DNA of 21,182 nucleotides from NCBI RefSeq assembly GCF_035506375.1, contig NZ_DATJPM010000005.1, positions 1-21,182 of the forward strand, written 5' to 3'. This document shows positions 12,059-19,382 of this stretch, one piece after another. The notes beneath the pieces were generated by a model, which was not told the DNA's origin, did no database searches, and saw nothing but the letters and a program-made list of their open reading frames with translations. Each line of letters opens with the position of its first letter. The stretch's first letter is position 1. A program made the translations under genes and the position numbers. This DNA comes from Methanocella sp. Lineage in GTDB: Archaea > Halobacteriota > Methanocellia > Methanocellales > Methanocellaceae.

Positions 12059-13309
12059 TCATAAGTCCCAGGCCATGAATGGTATCTCCATCTCCGGTTT
12101 CGTGAGACCTCCATGGTGCCCCAGGAAATCGATCTCAAAGAGGCCTTTCTTGTACCACCAGACGCATTCGTTTTCATAGGGCAGAATGACGAGGTTACCG
12201 AGCCTGCCCTCCAGCGCCTCTGAGATGTACGGCTCGCCAAAATATCCATTCTCGATAAGCTCCGTGGTTTTCGCCACGGCCGCCTTACCGTGTAGCCCGT
12301 CGGCGAGCAAATGATAAGCGCCGTCCAGCCTGTCGTCCTTAATATAGAGGAACATGTCGCGGCAGGACCCGGCGGGGGCGAGATAACGTCCGCTTTTCGA
12401 TTTTTTCATGCAGCCCTTCAGCTCCGGGAACTCGACGTTCAGGTAAACGCATTTTGACGGATCGATTGAGGCCTGGCCGTGGTCGGCGGTCAGCATAAAA
12501 AGTGTATTATTCAGCCTGTCCGCCACACGATCCCAGAACAGGCGCTCAAGAGCCATGATGAACGTCTCGGCCTCGGCCAGCGCTTCCGGCGAGCCCGGGC
12601 CGTAATGGTGGGAGAGCGAATCGACTTTATCGAAATAGAAGTAAAAGTACGCCTTTGCAGGCGCTTCTATGGCCGCCTTCGCCAGGTTGACCAGCCCGTC
12701 GGAGGGCGATAAAAACCCGTATCTTGCGGCACCGTCTAAGACGACATTTGTATACTCCGAGCTGGCATATTCGGCATCCTGGAAAGTATAGCTCCTGACG
12801 CCATGTTCTGCCAGCTTTCGGTAAAAGCTCTGTTCGGGATATAGTGCCTCCGGCTTTACGCTCTTTTTCGATAACAGGGAATTGCGCTCATGGATACGCC
12901 GGCCGCAGGAATATAGCAGCGGAGCGATGATCTCGCCTGCCGCCGGCTCGTAGTAGAACCACTCGAAAATGCCGTGCTTCGCCACGGTCTGGCCGGTATT
13001 CAGGGTCGTGACGTTACAGGCGGTCGTGGACGGGAACTGGGTGCCCAGGCGCATGGAATTACCGCGTCTGCATAATTCCTTTAAGAAGGGGAGGCTTTTC
13101 TTTAACGCCCTGAAATGGTCAAAACCAAGGCCGTCGATCACGATGAGCACGACCCTGTCGTACTTGCCGGACCGCCCATCGAGCGCGTCGTCGGGAAGCC
13201 TGCGCTCCGGCGTTTCCGGTGTCAGCGCCGAGAGTATGGTCCCTGGTATGCAGGAGAGGCTATAAGTGCCATAGGATGCCGGGTCGACGAAATGCGGGGA
13301 AAGCTTCAT
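12059..13309 (-). CDS. Alkaline-phosphatase-superfamily phosphodiesterase/nucleotide pyrophosphatase-like protein
   Basis: A 416-residue metal-dependent hydrolase. The superfamily residues are visible: the first metal Asp in VVLIVIDGLGFDHF (Asp59), the Thr nucleophile in QFPSTTACNVTTLNTG (Thr95 or Thr96), KVDSLSHHYGPGSPEA (Asp230 and His234/235), TADHGQ (Asp276, His277), and a late His pair in FLGHHGGLTKPEME. This arrangement is that of the type I phosphodiesterase/nucleotide pyrophosphatase branch, which cleaves phosphodiester or phosphonate bonds. The substrate is unknown. No signal peptide is seen, so it is probably cytoplasmic. No clear Shine-Dalgarno precedes the ATG at 13309; a weak TATA-like CTTAAAAG lies about 45 bases upstream. 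It has no operon partner within 130 bases on either side. Confidence 0.88.
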   Translation of the reverse strand: MKLSPHFVDPASYGTYSLSCIPGTILSALTPETPERRLPDDALDGRSGKYDRVVLIVIDGLGFDHFRALKKSLPFLKELCRRGNSMRLGTQFPSTTACNVTTLNTGQTVAKHGIFEWFYYEPAAGEIIAPLLYSCGRRIHERNSLLSKKSVKPEALYPEQSFYRKLAEHGVRSYTFQDAEYASSEYTNVVLDGAARYGFLSPSDGLVNLAKAAIEAPAKAYFYFYFDKVDSLSHHYGPGSPEALAEAETFIMALERLFWDRVADRLNNTLFMLTADHGQASIDPSKCVYLNVEFPELKGCMKKSKSGRYLAPAGSCRDMFLYIKDDRLDGAYHLLADGLHGKAAVAKTTELIENGYFGEPYISEALEGRLGNLVILPYENECVWWYKKGLFEIDFLGHHGGLTKPEMEIPFMAWDL

Positions 13310-13483
13310 GGGGTCTCATAAAAAAGGACGCTTCCGTGGGCTTTTAAGCTGCCCCAAGAAAATCGTGAAAAAGTATAACCATTATAAACGGGTTTATCGT
13401 TTGTTCCGCCGGCGTATGCCGAGGCTAATAAGACAATTAGATCTATAAAACTGAAATCATTAATGGTATGATACGGGAGACTT

Positions 13484-13897
13484 TCATTTTATATGCTCAA
13501 GTAGATGCTCTTTAGCGAAAGGTACAGTCCAATCAACCATGTCAATTGAGAGTAAGTCGGCAGGAGCAACCCATCGAAGCCCTTCATGCTCGCGGCTGAT
13601 GACGATCGTGCCGGAGGCTTCCACTTCCATGACCAGCTGGATAGCGTTAACATGGGGAAGCTGTGCCTCCGCCGCTCCAATAAAGCGCTTAATAGTGCAG
13701 TTCAGGCTTGTCTCTTCCCTTACCTCGCGCAGGACCGCATCGTCAAAACGCTCGCCAGGGTCGACCTTGCCTCCGGGGAACTCCCATTTGCCCGGGTAAT
13801 TCCTGGACATCATTGACCGCTTTAATAGAAGTATACGCCCGCTCTCATCGTAAATAACCGCCCTGACCGTCAATCCGAATGGCTTTCCGGCACCCAC
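13484..13897 (-). CDS. Nudix hydrolase (MutT-like)
   Basis: A 137-residue Nudix protein. The Nudix box runs from Gly43 (GKVDPGERFDDAVLREVREE), with Glu49 and Arg57-Glu58...Glu61-Glu62 fitting GX5EX7REUXEE. The usual Gly after the box is Ser64. The upstream strand RILLLKRSMMSRNYPGKWEF and the PGGK turn resemble MutT-type enzymes that clear 8-oxo-dGTP or similar nucleotides, but substrate cannot be fixed from sequence. The start is GTG at 13897, chosen because AGGTGA lies 4 bases before it and no ATG is near. The gene follows the receiver-domain gene by 39 bases on the same strand and is probably co-transcribed with it. Confidence 0.92.
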   Translation of the reverse strand: MGAGKPFGLTVRAVIYDESGRILLLKRSMMSRNYPGKWEFPGGKVDPGERFDDAVLREVREETSLNCTIKRFIGAAEAQLPHVNAIQLVMEVEASGTIVISREHEGLRWVAPADLLSIDMVDWTVPFAKEHLLEHIK

Positions 13898-13901
13898 TGG
13901 C

Positions 13902-13907
13902 TCACCT
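13902..13907 (-). promoter_or_regulatory. Ribosome-binding site that fixes the GTG start of the Nudix gene
   Basis: The minus strand reads AGGTGA, 4 bases before GTG at 13897. It matches the 3' end of archaeal 16S rRNA. Confidence 0.7.
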
Positions 13908-13936
13908 GAACAAAAGTGTATCTCCGGCCGGTATTT

Positions 13937-14323
13937 TTAGTTTTCGTCGGCCGGATGCTTTCGCAACGCCTTTGCGATGGCACTGATGAATTCCGCCCTG
14001 GAGAAGGGCTTTCTCAGTATATCCGTATCCGAAAGCTCGGGCGGCAGATCCGAATGATATATCTGCTCCGCTGTAACAAAGATGATATTTGCCTTTTTAT
14101 CATATCGCTGGATCTCCTTCGCGGCGGAAATTCCGTCGATATCCGGCATATTCACGTCCATTAAGACCAGGTCCGGCTTCTTTTTCATCTTTTTATATTT
14201 AATTATGGCATCCTTTCCATTCCCGGCCATGCCCGCGATGTCGTATTTTCCGTAATGGGAGATGAATTTTTTGTACAGGCAAAGCAATTCCATATTATCA
14301 TCTACAATAAGTAGGCTATCCAT
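13937..14323 (-). CDS. Stand-alone response-regulator receiver domain (CheY-like)
   Basis: A 128-residue single-domain receiver protein. The acidic pair is Asp8-Asp9 (LLIVDDN), the phosphoacceptor is Asp56 (LVLMDVNMPDIDG), the switch Thr is Thr84 (IIFVTAEQ), and the conserved Lys-Pro is Lys105-Pro106 (LRKPFS). No output domain follows, so it must signal through a partner or act as a phosphate relay or sink. Methanogens of this group have many orphan histidine kinases and receivers; no kinase is in this window. A TATA-like box lies about 35 bases upstream. The Nudix gene follows 39 bases downstream on the same strand. Confidence 0.93.
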   Translation of the reverse strand: MDSLLIVDDNMELLCLYKKFISHYGKYDIAGMAGNGKDAIIKYKKMKKKPDLVLMDVNMPDIDGISAAKEIQRYDKKANIIFVTAEQIYHSDLPPELSDTDILRKPFSRAEFISAIAKALRKHPADEN

Positions 14324-14352
14324 CCGTATCCAACCCCTTGTTTATTGTCCCC

Positions 14353-14363
14353 AAAATATAAAT
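14353..14363 (-). promoter_or_regulatory. TATA-like box for the receiver-domain gene
   Basis: On the minus strand ATTTATATTTT is centred about 35 bases before the ATG at 14323, giving a leader of roughly 8-10 bases. It belongs to the divergent gap shared with the JAMM-protease operon. Confidence 0.5.
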
Positions 14364-14471
14364 GGGCTAAATATACATAAACTTTTCTTTTAACCGTAGA
14401 AGCCACGGCGGCTGTTCATCTTAACTACGAAAAGTACATAGCGGGGAAAAAACGTTTACATATGTGATAAC

Positions 14472-14864
14472 ATGGCCATGAGAAAAAACGTTACCGGCAT
14501 TGCCCGGGACGCTCTAGAGTTCATCCTGGCGGCGAGCAAGTCCACCCATCCCCATGAGTTCGCGGGATTACTGCGCTCGGACGGCCGCCTTATCTCCGAG
14601 ATAGTCCTGGTGCCCGGCACCACGTCCGACGAGGGCTCGGCGCACATGCTCCTGAGCATGATGCCCATCGACACGTCCATCGTCGGCTCTGTCCATAGCC
14701 ATCCCGTTCCGGACCTCCGGTTCTCCAAGGCGGACATCGACATGTTCGGCGCTAAAGGCTATTATAATATTATCGTCGCTTACCCTTACACGGAAAAAGA
14801 CTGGGTCTGCTACAACCCCGCCGGAGAGCGGTTGAGCCTGCCCGTCGTGGAGACCGGAAAATGA
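14472..14864 (+). CDS. JAMM/MPN-domain metalloprotease (archaeal JAMM1-like)
   Basis: A 130-residue single-domain zinc protease of the Mov34/JAB1 group. The JAMM motif is complete: Glu29 in HPHEFAGLL, then His75-Ser-His77-Pro with Ser85 and Asp88 in SVHSHPVPDLRFSKADIDMF, fitting HxHx7Sx2D exactly. Archaeal relatives such as Haloferax JAMM1 remove ubiquitin-like SAMP proteins from targets, and others act in sulfur-carrier metabolism. Either role is inferred. The first ATG (14472) has no Shine-Dalgarno; a second ATG two codons later is equally possible. It is the first gene of a plus-strand operon and overlaps the RibL gene by ATGA. Confidence 0.9.
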   Translation: MAMRKNVTGIARDALEFILAASKSTHPHEFAGLLRSDGRLISEIVLVPGTTSDEGSAHMLLSMMPIDTSIVGSVHSHPVPDLRFSKADIDMFGAKGYYNIIVAYPYTEKDWVCYNPAGERLSLPVVETGK

Positions 14865-15280
14865 CGCGCGTCGTGGCCACGGGGACCTTCGATATCCTGC
14901 ACCCCGGCCATGTACTTTATTTGAGCGAGTCCAGAAAGCTGGGCGACGAGCTCTACGTCATCGTGGCCCGGGACATCACGATTAAGCATAAGCGCAAGCC
15001 CCTTGTGCCCGAAGACCAGAGGCTCTTCATGGTGCGGGCCTTAAAGTGCGTCGACCACGCAGTACTGGGCAGCGAGGACGACATGTTCAAGCCTATCCGC
15101 GAGATAGACCCGGACATTATCACGATCGGCTTTAACCAGCACTGGGACGAGGACGCGCTCCAGAAACAGCTCATAGGCAAGGGTCTGAAAGCGAAGGTGG
15201 TGCGGATCACGAAGTGCGATACGGCGCCCTACGCGTCCAGTAGTCATATCCGGGAAAAGATCAAGGAAAGCGATTGTTAA
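14861..15280 (+). CDS. ribL: FAD synthetase, archaeal RibL type
   Basis: A 139-residue cytidylyltransferase-fold enzyme that adenylates FMN with ATP to make FAD. The nucleotide motif HPGH is at 14-17 in VVATGTFDILHPGHVLYLSE. The basic loop HKRKPLVPEDQRLFMVRALK follows, and the C-terminal signature is ASSSHIREKI. Length and motifs match the archaeal RibL family described in Methanocaldococcus. The CDP-glycerol and pantetheine-phosphate branches share the fold, but the QRLFMVRALKCVD and GFNQHWDED stretches fit RibL best. The start overlaps the JAMM stop (ATGA), so translation is coupled. Confidence 0.9.
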   Translation: MTRVVATGTFDILHPGHVLYLSESRKLGDELYVIVARDITIKHKRKPLVPEDQRLFMVRALKCVDHAVLGSEDDMFKPIREIDPDIITIGFNQHWDEDALQKQLIGKGLKAKVVRITKCDTAPYASSSHIREKIKESDC

Positions 15281-15303
15281 ATTCATCAATGGTGGAGAAA
15301 AGA

Positions 15304-16311
15304 ATGTTACGAGTCGGAATAATCGGCGGCACCGGCTATGTCGGTGGCGAGCTTCTACGGCTTTTGTGCGTTCACCCAAAGGCCGAGGTGACCGTGGTCA
15401 CGTCCAGGAGCCACGTGGGAAAGCCCGTTGACGCGATGCACCCCAACCTCAAGGGCCTGCTCGACCTCAAGTTCGAGGACGTGGACCCGGCGACCATAGC
15501 GCACGAATGCGACCTGGTCTTTACGGCGGTACCCCACGGGGCCGCGATGAACGTGGTGCCGGGCCTCGTCGACGCGGGGCTGAAGGTCATAGACATGAGC
15601 GCGGACTACCGGCTGCCGGCCGAGGTGTTCGAGGCCGTCTACAATAAGAGGCACTCCGACCCCAGGCCGACGGTCTATGGCCTGCCAGAGCTACATCCTG
15701 AAGAGATCAGGAACGCAACAGTCGTCGGCAACCCCGGATGCTACCCGACTGGAGCGATATTGGCGGGAGCACCGCTGGTCGCCGCCGGCTTCGTGGACCG
15801 GATCGTGTTCGACTCCAAGTCGGGCATTTCGGGCGCAGGACAGGAGCCCAGCGAAACTACGCACTACCCGAATGTCGCCGAGAACGTCCGCGCGTACAAC
15901 CTGACCACGCACCGCCACAAGGCGGAGATCGAGCAGGAGCTGGGCGCCCTGAACGATAAGGCGAAGGTCCACTTCACGCCGCATGTCGTCCCCGCTACCA
16001 GGGGGATATTGACGACGGCACACGCCTTGGTGAATAAGCCGTTGACAGACGATGAAGTGCGGGGCATATACGAAGAATTCTATGCCGGAAAGCCTTTCAT
16101 CCGAATGAGTAAGCCTTCGCTGGCCAACGTACGCGGATCCAACTTCTGTGACATCGCGTTCGAGATCGAAAAAGATACAGACCGTATCGTCATCGTCTCC
16201 GCTATCGATAACATGGTAAAAGGCTCGGCGGGAGAGGCCATCCAGAACATGAACCTCATGTATGGCTTCGATGAGCGTACGGGAATATGGATGAGCGGAC
16301 TGCCACCCTGA
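15304..16311 (+). CDS. argC: N-acetyl-gamma-glutamyl-phosphate reductase
   Basis: A 335-residue NADPH-dependent enzyme for the third step of arginine synthesis (acetylglutamyl phosphate to the semialdehyde). The Rossmann loop GIIGGTGYVGGELLRLL opens the protein. The catalytic cysteine is Cys146 in VVGNPGCYPTGA, and the conserved FDSKSGISGAGQEPSETTHY and HRHKAEIEQEL regions are present. The frame is open to a TTG at 15274 and an ATG at 15289, but GGTGGAG at 15291-15297 overlaps the latter and sits 6 bases before ATG 15304, which also gives the family N-terminus MLRVGIIGG. It follows RibL by 23 bases and precedes the CBS gene by 9. Confidence 0.96.
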   Translation: MLRVGIIGGTGYVGGELLRLLCVHPKAEVTVVTSRSHVGKPVDAMHPNLKGLLDLKFEDVDPATIAHECDLVFTAVPHGAAMNVVPGLVDAGLKVIDMSADYRLPAEVFEAVYNKRHSDPRPTVYGLPELHPEEIRNATVVGNPGCYPTGAILAGAPLVAAGFVDRIVFDSKSGISGAGQEPSETTHYPNVAENVRAYNLTTHRHKAEIEQELGALNDKAKVHFTPHVVPATRGILTTAHALVNKPLTDDEVRGIYEEFYAGKPFIRMSKPSLANVRGSNFCDIAFEIEKDTDRIVIVSAIDNMVKGSAGEAIQNMNLMYGFDERTGIWMSGLPP

Positions 16312-16320
16312 GAGGATATT

Positions 16321-16800
16321 ATGAAAGTCGAAGAAGTCATGACAAGGGACGTGATCACCTGCAAGCCGTCCGATCCCATCGAGAGCGTTGTGAAGCTGAT
16401 GAGCGAGAAGGATATTAGCGGCCTGCCGGTGATCGAAGGGAATATGGTCGTCGGCGTCGTCACCGAGGCTGACATCATGCGCCTCCTGGTCGTGCCAGAG
16501 CCATTCCGCTCGGTGTGGATGCCCAGTCCCCTGGAAGTGCTGATCGAGATACCGGTGAAAGAGATCCTGCAGCTACGGCACCTCCAGCAATCCGTAAAAG
16601 ACGTCGGCGAACAGAACGTGGGCACCATCATGCAAAAGGACGTGCTTTCTGTCGCCCCGGACGACGATATCGAAGACGCGGCCGCGGAAATGGTCAAGCA
16701 TAAGGTTAATAGGCTGGTAGTCCTTAAGAGTGGAAAGCTCGTCGGCATCATCACTCGCGACGATATCATCCATGGGCTCGGAGGAACTGCTAACAAATGA
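16321..16800 (+). CDS. CBS-domain pair protein inside the arginine operon
   Basis: A 159-residue protein made of two CBS domains. CBS1 covers about residues 1-56 (VEEVMTRDVITCKPSDPIES, then VVGVVTEADIM), with a 40-residue linker containing VWMPSPLEVLIEIPVKEI. CBS2 covers about residues 100-155 (VGTIMQKDVLSVAPDDDIED, ending LVGIITRDDIIHGL). CBS pairs bind adenosyl ligands (AMP, ATP, SAM) and regulate other proteins or, with DNA-binding partners, transcription. There is no DNA-binding domain here. GAGGAT precedes the ATG by 3 bases. The stop overlaps the argJ start (ATGA), so it is translated with argJ; a regulatory link to arginine synthesis is a fair guess only. Confidence 0.9.
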   Translation: MKVEEVMTRDVITCKPSDPIESVVKLMSEKDISGLPVIEGNMVVGVVTEADIMRLLVVPEPFRSVWMPSPLEVLIEIPVKEILQLRHLQQSVKDVGEQNVGTIMQKDVLSVAPDDDIEDAAAEMVKHKVNRLVVLKSGKLVGIITRDDIIHGLGGTANK

Positions 16801-17978
16801 AGACCATCGAGGGCGGCATCTGCGCCGTGAAGGGTGTCAGGGCGTACGGCATCAAGGACGGAAAGATGGGCCTGGCCATCATGCAGGCGAAGGGCCCGGC
16901 GGCTGCCGTGTTCACGCTGAACAAGGTGAGGGCGGCCCCGGTGCTCGTCACGATGGACCACGTCCGGACGAACGGCGCGCTTTTCAACGGCATCATCGCC
17001 AACAGCGGCGGCGCCAACGCATTCACCCACGAACAGGGCATCCATGACGCCATCGCCATGGTGAATTTGCTCGCCGGTCGCCTTGGGGTAAGCCCGCATA
17101 CCATCGGTGTCGCCTCCACGGGCGTCATCGGCCGGCCTTTGAATATGGAATGGATCAAAGGGCACTTCGAAGAAGTCTTCGATAAGCTGGGAGATACGCC
17201 CGAAGCCAGCCTGGCCGCCAACAAGGCCGTCATGACCACGGACCTGGTGCCCAAGTCATATGCAGTAGAGATAGACGGCAGCATCCGCATAGGCGCTATC
17301 GCCAAGGGCTCAGGCATGATCGAGCCCAACATGGGCACCATGCTCTCGTTCATTTTTACCGATGCGGATATACCCCACGAGACACTGCAAAAGTGCCTGA
17401 GGACGGCCGTGGATAAGAGCTATAACATGGTCGTCGTGGATGGCGATACGAGCACCAACGACACCGTTACTCTAATTGCAACAGGCCTGTCCGGTAAGCC
17501 TGACATGAAAAAGTTTCAGGAGGGGCTGGAAAAGGTCTGCATTGAGATCGCCAAACAGGTCGCCAGGGATGGCGAAGGTGCCACGAAGCTCATCGAGGCG
17601 ACCGTCGAGGGCGCAAGGACCGTGAAGGAAGCCAGAAAAGGAGCCAAAGCCATCGTGCGCTCTCCCTTATTCAAGGCGGCAGTCTATGGCACAGACCCCA
17701 ACTGGGGTAGGGCCGTGTGCGCCGTCGGCTACTCATCCTGCGACGTCGACCCTGCCAAAGTCACTCTCATATTTTCAAACGGTAAGGATTCCGTGGCTCT
17801 GGTCGATCATGGCATGCCGAAAAGCGGCGAGGCGATCCTGGCCAGGGCCAAGGCAATCATGAGCGGCGATACGCTCTTCGTGACCGCAAAGCTCGGCCTG
17901 GGCAAGGCGAAGGCGACGGCCTGGGGCTGCGACCTCACGCATAAGTACGTCGACATTAACGCCTCCTATACGACTTAA
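16797..17978 (+). CDS. argJ: Glutamate N-acetyltransferase/ornithine acetyltransferase
   Basis: A 393-residue enzyme that moves acetyl from N-acetylornithine to glutamate, recycling acetyl in arginine synthesis; some also use acetyl-CoA. It is made as a precursor that cuts itself before a threonine. The site is Thr181 in AKGSGMIEPNMGTMLSFIFT, with Gly instead of the common Ala before the Thr. Other landmarks are ANSGGANAFTHEQG (69-81), where NSGNAN is usual, and VASTGVIGRPL. The C-terminal part contains FGTDPNW-like YGTDPNWGRAVCAVGYS. The start overlaps the CBS stop by 4 bases. Together with ArgC this gives two of the arginine steps; argB and argD are not in the window. Confidence 0.96.
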   Translation: MKTIEGGICAVKGVRAYGIKDGKMGLAIMQAKGPAAAVFTLNKVRAAPVLVTMDHVRTNGALFNGIIANSGGANAFTHEQGIHDAIAMVNLLAGRLGVSPHTIGVASTGVIGRPLNMEWIKGHFEEVFDKLGDTPEASLAANKAVMTTDLVPKSYAVEIDGSIRIGAIAKGSGMIEPNMGTMLSFIFTDADIPHETLQKCLRTAVDKSYNMVVVDGDTSTNDTVTLIATGLSGKPDMKKFQEGLEKVCIEIAKQVARDGEGATKLIEATVEGARTVKEARKGAKAIVRSPLFKAAVYGTDPNWGRAVCAVGYSSCDVDPAKVTLIFSNGKDSVALVDHGMPKSGEAILARAKAIMSGDTLFVTAKLGLGKAKATAWGCDLTHKYVDINASYTT

Positions 17979-17987
17979 GTGGTATTC

Positions 17988-19289
17988 ATGAAGTTTCAAT
18001 CGCTCAAGGGTTTCAGGGACTTCTATCCCGAGGAAATGGCCGCCCGCCGCAAGGTGCTGGATAAGATCTTTTGTACGGTGCGGCCATACGGCTTCCGGGA
18101 GGTTGACTCGCCAAGCCTGGAAATGCTGGAATTATTCCGGGTAAAGAGCGGCGAGGAGATCCTCACCCAGACTTTTAATTTTACCGATAAGGGAAACCGC
18201 GACGTGACCCTGATCCCCGAGCTGACGCCCACCGTGGCCCGAATGGTCGTGGAGCGCTCCAGGTCGCTGAAGCGCCCGATAAAGTGGTTCTCTATGCCCA
18301 AGATGTGGCGCTACGAAGAGCCGCAATCCGGCCGCCTCAGGGAATTTTACCAGCTTAACGTCGACATATTCGGCGTGCCCGGGCCCGAAGCCGATGCGGA
18401 AGTCCTCGCCGTGGGCATCGATATCATGCTGAAACTCGGCCTCGAAGGCGAGTTCATCTTCAAGATCAGCGACCGCCGGCTCATGCAGGGCGTGCTCGAA
18501 AGCATGGGCATCGCCGATAAGCGAGAGGCGGTTTTCGCAGCTATAGATAAACGTTACAAGATCACGCACTCTGAGTTCAAGGAATTGCTCTCAAAGGCCG
18601 GCCTGGACGACATTCAGATCGGCAGGCTGCTTTCGATCCTGGATTCACGGGGCCCCATCCTCGAGGCCTTGCAAAAGCTAAGGGCCTTATTGTCATTAGA
18701 AAACGAGCAGACTCGGTCAGGTTTCGAGAGCCTGGAAAAGCTGGCAGACCTCCTGGTGATGTACCGCATGGAGCAGTACTGCGAGCTGGACCCCTCGGTC
18801 ATCCGGGGCCTTGCATATTATACCGGTACCGTGTTCGAGTGCTACGACACGAAGGGCGAGCTGCGTGCCATCTTCGGCGGCGGCCGCTACGATAAGATCA
18901 TCGAGCTCTTCGGCGGGGACTCGATCCCTGCTGTGGGCTTCGGCATGGGCGACGCGGTCCTGGAAATACTTATGCGGCGAGCCGGCGTGTGGCCGGAAGA
19001 GAAGATAAGCACGGATTATTTCATCCTTACGACCTCGCCGCAGTACATGGAAACTGCCCTATTCTTAGCGCAGGCATTACGTGAAAAGCAGCTCGTCGTG
19101 GAGACAGACCTGCTGGGCCGCAACTTCGGCAACCAGATGAAATACGCCAACAGCATCGGCACGAAGACATTGCTGATTCTCGGCGAGAAGGAGATGGCCG
19201 GCGGGCAGGTCTCCATCAAGGACATGACGACCGGGGCGCAGAAGACCGAGGAGGTCATCCGGTTCCTGGACAGCGTTAAGAACAAATGA
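17988..19289 (+). CDS. hisS: Histidyl-tRNA synthetase
   Basis: A 433-residue class II synthetase that charges tRNA(His). The N-terminus FQSLKGFRDFYPEEMAARRK contains motif 1 features. Motif 2 is MWRYEEPQSGRLREFYQLNV, and HisRS-specific motifs are RGLAYYTGTVFECY and GGGRYDKIIELFGG. A C-terminal anticodon-binding domain starts near TDYFILTTSPQYME. A GTG at 17979, directly after the argJ stop, is in frame, but the ATG at 17988 matches the family N-terminus and has AAGTGGT before it. Nine bases after argJ, it closes the six-gene operon. A T7 run follows the stop. Confidence 0.95.
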   Translation: MKFQSLKGFRDFYPEEMAARRKVLDKIFCTVRPYGFREVDSPSLEMLELFRVKSGEEILTQTFNFTDKGNRDVTLIPELTPTVARMVVERSRSLKRPIKWFSMPKMWRYEEPQSGRLREFYQLNVDIFGVPGPEADAEVLAVGIDIMLKLGLEGEFIFKISDRRLMQGVLESMGIADKREAVFAAIDKRYKITHSEFKELLSKAGLDDIQIGRLLSILDSRGPILEALQKLRALLSLENEQTRSGFESLEKLADLLVMYRMEQYCELDPSVIRGLAYYTGTVFECYDTKGELRAIFGGGRYDKIIELFGGDSIPAVGFGMGDAVLEILMRRAGVWPEEKISTDYFILTTSPQYMETALFLAQALREKQLVVETDLLGRNFGNQMKYANSIGTKTLLILGEKEMAGGQVSIKDMTTGAQKTEEVIRFLDSVKNK

Positions 19290-19298
19290 TCATTCCTA

Positions 19299-19305
19299 TT
19301 TTTTT
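19299..19305 (+). terminator. Oligo-T terminator of the JAMM-hisS operon
   Basis: TTTTTTT, 10 bases after the hisS stop and before the convergent gene ending at 19383. Confidence 0.55.
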
Positions 19306-19382
19306 AACGTTCTTGAAACTAAATAGTCGAAGGCATAGGCAAACGCCTAAGCCCGATATCAAATTGAAAGGATGGAACCCGG

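Noticed and set aside
13384..13397. A short palindrome, ATAAACGGGTTTAT, in the gap between the Nudix and phosphatase genes
   Set aside because: Arms of only 6 bases, in A/T-rich DNA and about 75 bases from the start codon; chance occurrence is likely.
16080..17165. A 361-codon open frame on the minus strand
   Set aside because: It lies opposite argC, the CBS gene and argJ, which have clear motifs. Its translation is Ser/Arg/His-rich low-complexity sequence typical of the antisense of G/C-rich genes.
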